Assembly (NCBI GenBank): GCA_029990175.1
Contig: JARKIP010000033.1
Span: forward strand, 620,001-684,000
From: Petunia secreta
Taxonomy: Eukaryota; Streptophyta; Magnoliopsida; Solanales; Solanaceae
DNA length: 64,000 nt
Direction: 5' to 3'
The position numbers and the translations under genes are program-made. The notes beneath the pieces were generated by a model. The model saw only the letters and a list, made by a program, of their open reading frames with translations. It did no database searches and had not been told where the DNA came from. Below, piece by piece: positions 58,967-64,000 of this stretch; position 1 is the stretch's first letter; each line of letters begins with the position of its first letter.

Positions 58967-60570
58967 TCTTTACTAACTCCTTTTTTTGCCTTAGGATTTT
59001 CTCATGGGGAGATACCACCGTTGAAAGAGATCAAAGTTGTTGCCCCCTGTATTGCTCTTTCGCCTGACGTGAAGGCTTCCGATGGGAGAATCTTTGAGAG
59101 AGCGAGCAGTTCTCGCTCTTCAAAGAGGAAAAAACCTTCCAGGTCTACTAGTGTGGTGGTTGCCAGTGAAACCCTAGTGATTATGACGGTGAGGGTAAGT
59201 CCCCCAAGTGCCTGTGGCTGAAGCTGTTGAGACCACTCCGATTGCAGCTACTGAATATTGTCTGTCTATGTGAAAATGTAGGTACTTGATAGAAGAGAGC
59301 CCCATGGCTGAGGAAGAGGCCGGCGTAGATGATGAAGTAGTGTCGCCACCTGCCTCCTCAAATGCCAGGTTAGAACTCCACTTCTTGTTGTAAAATTTTG
59401 CTTTTCCCACGTACTTCATAAGTTGACCTTTTTCGTTTATGTTTAGAAACTGTCCCCGAGGCCACTAAATCTTTTCAAAGCATTCATGGCAAGGAAGTAG
59501 TTGTGGATGCTGTGGCTGAAAGCTATGAATGGAGCTCGTGAGGTTGTTATCCCTATCGCCGTGAGAGTTAACCTATTCAGGACTTCAAGGGTTGTGACAG
59601 ATCATACCTCCGAGTTCGTCGACCCCGCTGAACAGGGTCACCTTTCTAATTATAATTTTCGCGAGCTGCTTGAGGTTTCCCCAGGATCCTCTCTTCGGGT
59701 AAGCTCTTCCTTCCTTGTTTCATAAACCATAATTTTGTCTTCTCTCGCTGAATGCTCATTCTGCCAATCGTCCAGGGGTTGATGGTGTATCATGAGATAC
59801 TTCATCGAGGGGGCCTAGAAGGAAGTCTTCTTGAAGAGATAGAAGCCTTATACGGGCAAGTCGCCAGTTTACAACTGTTCGTGGAGAAGATCGAAGAGCT
59901 GATAGAAGAGCTCTATACTACTCCTGAAGCCTATAGACTGGAGGCTTTCAAGAGCAGGAACCTGGAAAAAGCACTTGCCAAGAGGTTCCTAAGCACAAGC
60001 AAACCTTGGAGAGTTTCAAATCTTCCCTCATGAATGCCCAAGTCTTAGAGCAACTACATCGGAGCAATGTGAGCCGCCTAGAAGCGATTGTGGAGGAACA
60101 GCAACGAAAGCTGTCTCAGATGCCCAGAGCCTTTCTTCTATCCTTTAGGATGAGAATAATACGCTGAAGAGCAAAGTTGCATCCCTGAAAAGGACCCATG
60201 ATGAACAGGTGAATGCCTTGAACGATCGTCGCATGGATGAAGTGGATCGTGCTAACATCGCAGCTGCTCTTGCCACTTTCTTTTGGGTCCCTAACGACCC
60301 TAACTTGGAACTGGCTACCGAGATTGCCTCGTATACCGAGCATATGGCTCATGCAGATGCTCAGCTTGGGTCCGAGCTTAAGGAAGGTTCTGAGGAAGCC
60401 AGTGGAGAAAGAGGAGATGAAACACTTGATGGGGAACCTGCAGTTGGTGAAGCAAAACCTTCGCGGAGTGTTGCCGTTGAAGGGAGTCCCCTGAGAGAGG
60501 AGTTGAAATCCCCTACCCCCCCCCCCCCCCGATGCTATTTTCTTTTTTGCATCTTTGTTTTGAACACTCG
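58967..60570. repeat. 1.6-kb tandem duplication in G, copy 2
   Basis: Matches copy 1 through the C-terminal coding end and a 'CATCTTTGTTTTGAA' tail. Both copies share a TGA after '(P/L)SM' (57656-57658 and 59271-59273), so that stop, or an intron there, predates the duplication. Confidence 0.9.
59699..59775 (+). other. Candidate 77-bp intron, phase-consistent
   Basis: Donor CGG|GTAAGCTCTTCC and acceptor ATCGTCCAG|GGGTTG. The upstream frame ('SNYNFRELLEVSPGSSLR') ends exactly on a codon and the downstream frame ('GLMVYHEILHRGGLEGSLL') begins on one, so removing 77 bp joins two otherwise separate open frames. The equivalent in copy 1 is 58083-58159. Confidence 0.6.
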
Positions 60571-60598
60571 CCCATGTTTTTCGGGATTGATGGTATAA

Positions 60599-61330
60599 TT
60601 TTTGTCTGTTTTGAGGCGTTTTGACTTGAATTACTTGTTTGCTTATTTTTGGCACTTTTTAATTTCCGCCGTAAACAATAAGTAATGCTAAGTTGTACCT
60701 TTATATGCATATGTACCAAAAGATTAGATGACTTCCGGTCTTTCTGAATGTTCCAACGTTGAGAATGTTTATCAGTGAGCCTGCTTGGGCAATTATCTCC
60801 ATTGTGCACCAATGGTTGGCGGCTTAGGCTGCTTTTGTAGGAGATGGTTGTTTGTGCCCATAATAGGAAGACTTTAGCCCGTGTGATAACGGGCACTTTT
60901 GTGTCCGACTTCGGACGCCTCTGCTTAGTTACTCAAGTATTGTAAGACTTTCAGGCACCATGCGAACAGGCGTCCCTGTCGGCATGTAGGTGCCGTTGTT
61001 GAATTAACGAGTTCAACTTACGAATAATGCCTGGTGGCTGAGCTAGACGTGGTGTAGCTCTGAGCGAGTAGTGTACCCTACTTTTGTCACGAAAAGTGAC
61101 TGTATTACTTCAACTTGTAATTGGCCTGGGCTATGAATATTTGAATCATAGATGGATCTTAGTTTATAGAAAACTGACTATATGAATAGTAGTTTATTAA
61201 TAAGGGCGCAAAGCGTGGAATGTTGTGGCTGAAAACCCGTAATATGTCATTAGAGCATGAAAATGCTGTAATTTAAGAAAAACACTAAGGAACTAAAAAA
61301 TGTAAATTTTGAAAAGAAAAGTACTGCAAA
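60599..61330 (-). other. G 3' region, inner part
   Basis: No gene. It contains the reversed shared block ('AATAATGCCTGGTGGC' near 61022, 'GAATAGTAGTTTATTAATAA' near 61185). A pyrimidine-rich tract at 61340-61370 follows. Confidence 0.6.
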
Positions 61331-61339
61331 TATCCCCAC

Positions 61340-62290
61340 TCCTTCCCCTCCCCTCCCCCCTCCCCTCCGACCGGATAACATCAATCAACCATACTATCGG
61401 AATCGCGGTCTTGGTTGATTGAGGTTTCAGGGTCTTCGATGACTTCAGAAATATTTATTTTGGGTACCTCTTCAGGGACAGCTGCTCCTAAGATGGCGGC
61501 TGTGTAGCACTCTCTTGCTGCCTCCTAGTCCCCATTGGCTTCTCTTATCCCCCTCTCGGTAGGGTATTTAAGCTTTTGATGACAAGTAGATGGTACTACT
61601 TTGACTTGATGGATCTATGGCCGTCATACGATCACATCGTAAGGGACACCTCCTTTGATTACCTGAAAACATGAAACATAATCTGCTCCTGGGATGTGAA
61701 CAGTAAGGTTGATTTCTCCAACAGCCTTTTCACGCTAATTATTGAAGTCAGCCAGTGTATAGACACTTTGGGCCATCTTGTCTTCGACTCCCATTACCTT
61801 CAGTGTGTCCCACCTTATGAGGTTGACGACACTACCAGCGTCGACCAAGATATGTTTGACATCTGTATCCTCTAACCTGAGTGTGATGACCAAAGCATCG
61901 TGGTGAGGGGTATTGCAGCTGGTGCAATCCTTATCATTGAATATGATCATCTCATCCCAGGCGTGGCACTCATCGGGTGCTACCCTGATGTGGTTTGACT
62001 CTTTGATTAATGTCAGACCGCTGATTATGACATTGATGGACCTCTTCGAATCTGGTAGCAAAGGTAGTCCATCTTGATTTCTGCTTTTGGCGTAAGTCTT
62101 CTTACCCCTGTCGGTGAGAAAATCCTTGAGATAGCCCTTATTCAGCAAACCCATGACTTCCAGGATTAGTGCTCTGCATCCGGTCGTCTCGTGTCCATGA
62201 TCCCTATGGTAATCACAATAAAGATTCTTGTTACTTCTACCAGGCTATGCCCTCAAATTTCTAGGCCAGCGTACTCGGGTGTCCTTCATG
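61340..62290 (-). pseudogene. pro: G gag C-terminus and protease
   Basis: Minus strand. The knuckle 'CDYHRDHGHETTGC' lies at about 62180-62220, then the long frame 62154-61735: 'GLLNKGYLKDFLTDRGKKTYAK' (after the knuckle), 'CNTPHHDALVITLRLEDTDVK', and the protease active site HILVDAGSVVNLI with Asp kept (V-D-A-G), ending 'SVYTLADFNN' at a stop. Scraps 'ECYTAAILGAA' and 'DPETSINQD' follow to about 61400, then a stop. D stops at the same point. Confidence 0.8.
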
Positions 62291-63652
62291 TGATCTCTTA
62301 CAAATTCTACGGCGTTAACGCGAAAACCCAAACTTCAAACCTGTTAAGCACCCAATCTACACTAAGTGATCCCTTGGTTGATGGTGCTGAGAACTTCCTG
62401 CTATCTTCTCGTTTCCGGAAATCATCTCTGTAATCTCTCTTGCTTTGCTTCCCTTTGTCTCCATCCCGGGGTTCCTCTATGTATCCCCATTTCTGTCCTT
62501 GGCGGATGGCTTCTTGGACAATAGGGCGAACTTCCTCAGGGGTAGATGATTCTCGTGGCTCCAGGCAAAGCTTCTCGGTGTATCTCTTATATAAGGCGTT
62601 CCATGTTGTCACAAGATGTTGAGTCAAACTCCACCGCAATTCCCTTATGGCTAGCGACCCCTTCGAGTTCAGACTTTTGCGAAAGGCTACCACGGCAATA
62701 TTATCAGGGACTGGAGGAAGCTCCATGCATTCCCGCTGAAACCTGTCAAGGTAGTCCTCCAACAGTTCATCGTCACACTGACGGATCTCGAAGATGTCCT
62801 CCATGCGCTTCTCCTGCTTGCGGATACCTGAATGGACTTTCTTGAATAAATTTTGCATCTGAGTGTATGATTCGATGGAGCCCATTGGTAGCTAGTGTAC
62901 CAAGCAAGGGCGCATTTGGTCAGAATTGAGCCAAACCTCTTCACCAGAGTAGACTGAATCTCTTCCTCAGTGATCTCATTACTCTTTACAGCCGTGTAAT
63001 ATGCAGCAATATGCTCATCCTGATCAATTCTTCCGTCATACTTCAAGTTATACGGCAGATAGAAGTGCTTTGGTATGTGGACCGGTGCAGCACTTGCTCT
63101 ATAAGCATGCTTGTAAAAGTTTTTCTCTTCTACAGTGGTAACTTGGGGTGGAGCACCCGGCACAATACCGATCTGGTCGTGGATGACCTTCATCTCTTTT
63201 ATGAGGTCCTGGATGACAGGCGCTCCCTTAAGGTCTTGATTGTTAATCGTTGATCGTTAACTACCCTCTGGGAGCGGCATCCATGTTGAGCCTGTGGCTA
63301 GGAGCAAATGCTGGCAAATTATTCGTGGGCACTGGTCCTTGCGGGGTTGCTGGCCTCTAAGACAATCCAGAAAACATCACTCCTAACTTCAGTGATATCT
63401 CTTCGACCATATTGCTCGAATTCTGCTGCTATTGTGCTGACATAGTTTTGAGAAGATTAACAATGAAGCTTCTGAATTCGAGATTACCTTCCAGTGATCG
63501 ATCGTCTTCTCCATTGCTGGGAACATGGGAAGGGTCTTTCGGTTGCTCAACGGGATCCTTGGGATGCACGCTGGTATCACTGGGATCCTTCACGGATTCA
63601 TATACTGCATCGGTAGTATTCTTCGGAATGTTGCTACTATCATCAGACATGA
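62291..63652 (-). pseudogene. gag: G gag (best preserved)
   Basis: Minus strand from ATG 63650: MSDDSSNIPKNTTDAVYESV to 63429. After a frame change, 63193-62880 reads 'GAPPQVTTVEEKNFYKHAYRAS' and 'DEHIAAYYTAVKSNEITEEE', then 'LTKCALAWYT'. Another frame change follows at about 62890, then 62885-62307 with 'RKQEKRMEDIFEIRQCDDELL', 'PPVPDNIAVVAFRKSLN', 'WSLTQHLVTTWNALYKRYTEKL' and a basic tail. Three to four frameshifts separate it from a complete gag. All parts of the retrotransposon gag core are present. Confidence 0.85.
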
Positions 63653-63736
63653 TTGCGCGTTTTCCTTCGCAGAATACCTACAGCTGTCTGGGCACCCCAT
63701 ACTGCGAAGACCTACAGTTGTCTGGGCACCCCATAC
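63653..63736 (-). repeat. Damaged, duplicated primer-site leader of G
   Basis: The phrase CCTACAG(C/T)TGTCTGGGCACCCCATAC occurs twice in a row (63677 and 63711 on, 34 bp apart). The expected GGCGCCCACCG core of the tRNA-Lys primer site is deleted, leaving a GGGGTGCCCAGAC-like remnant next to the LTR. Confidence 0.7.
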
Positions 63737-64000
63737 TATTTATGCCTAAAATCGGTCGCGTAGGTTAAACAATTAATCTAGAATGAGGTCACAAGCAATA
63801 CAGTAAATATGATGGAAAAAATAAATAAGTGAAAGAGAGAAATAATGAGCAAGAAAAGTAAAGTAATCTTATTCCTTGAGAATAGCCGGATTCTGTGGTG
63901 AATCGCTCTGTTGTACAATACAATGTAAGGAGGGGTATTTATAGTAGTGGATACCCTGTCCTAATTAAGGTAAAATACAAAGACTAATAAGGTTATGGGC
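63737..64000 (-). repeat. 5' LTR of G, partial
   Basis: Plus strand TATTTATGCCTAAAATCGG (TG changed to TA), matching 55539 on. It runs off the right edge at 64000. Confidence 0.85.

Larger units (their letters stand above)
56436..60598 (+). pseudogene. G antisense gene: PF04195-like protein with coiled-coil tail, multi-exon, internally duplicated
   Basis: Plus strand, antisense to G. ATG 56436 lies in a good start context (ATCATGGC) and opens MAQGPNFLLANFRTQ. The frame to 56996 has 'YIEYYPSVVMRNDL' and 'YTMVHTYPFTLHL', then 'ICRWYNICLGKISSSAWRLV', the pattern of the plant family PF04195 ('putative gypsy type transposon', function unknown). Later exons give an Arg/Ser-rich stretch ('GGRIFERASSSHSSKRK'), an acidic stretch, and a coiled-coil tail ('VEELKDELYTTREAYRIEAL') ending 'LATEIASYTE' and an acidic C-terminus near 60530. 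Candidate short introns lie at 57098-57172, 57311-57379, 57755-57832 and 58083-58159. A 1.6-kb tandem duplication repeats the second half. Stops and small indels show it is no longer intact. Confidence 0.65.
55539..64000 (-). mobile_element. Element G: Tat element with gag, protease and an antisense gene
   Basis: 3' LTR at 55539-56022 and 5' LTR from 63737 beyond the right edge, hence about 8.7 kb. The minus-strand order is LTR, damaged primer site, gag, protease, stop, 3' block, antisense gene (on the plus strand), polypurine tract, LTR. RT, RNase H and integrase are absent, as in D. Its gag is the best preserved here, so it may be among the youngest. Confidence 0.8.

Noticed and set aside
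56436..60598. Captured or resident host gene
   Set aside because: A homologue in the same antisense position in D, and its position inside the G LTR pair, favour an element-encoded gene.

Overview
This window is repeat-dense plant nuclear DNA. Almost everything readable is LTR retrotransposon, mostly of the Ty3/gypsy Tat lineage. The evidence is tRNA-Lys-type primer sites, Tat-style gag with a C-x2-H-x4-H-x4-C knuckle, a second (archaeal-type) RNase H, a PF04195-like 'putative gypsy type transposon' protein and an Ogre-like element with its typical primer site and polypurine tract. I see no host gene, rRNA, tRNA or CRISPR array. A eudicot is likely. An asterid such as a Solanaceae is possible from the look of the Ogre-like and chromovirus LTRs, but this is not proven.

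The window resolves into a nest of insertions. Names used here: D (+) is the outermost element at 48161-54520. A0 (-) runs from beyond the left edge to 48160 and abuts D's 5' LTR. Inside A0 sit A1 (+, 164-6508, in the protease), B (-, 6949-40904, between gag and protease) and A3 (+, 41751-46983, in gag). Inside B sit A2 (+, 7298-17229, in B's 3' LTR) and O (+, Ogre-like, 17772-35747, in B's 3' region). Inside A2's 5' LTR sits C (-, chromovirus remnant, 7359-10952). D also contains E (-, 48560-50688). To the right come a MITE and foldback cluster (54528-55535) and element G (-, 55539 to beyond the right edge). Target-site duplications support O (TTGAT), C (ACTAG), A1 (GAGGG/GAGGA) and, imperfectly, A2.

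The elements are defective in different ways. A1 and A2 keep gag, a protease whose catalytic Asp is replaced, RNase H and the second RNase H, but lack the reverse transcriptase and integrase cores. B has lost gag and protease but keeps reverse transcriptase, both RNases H and integrase. D and G carry gag and protease, then go straight to the 3' region. O carries a broken ORF1, a scrap of gag and a very large 3' region made of two 3.3-kb tandem copies, each with an array of 69-bp repeats.

The most interesting signal is in the 3' regions. In A1, A2, A3 and B, and separately in D and G, a reading frame runs antisense to the element, with a TATA-like box about 90-105 bp upstream of its start position. 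In G this antisense gene has a PF04195-like domain, a coiled-coil tail and candidate short introns, one of which joins two frames exactly. D carries a decayed homologue in the same place. This points to an antisense, separately promoted gene as a fixed part of this Tat group, not random sequence.
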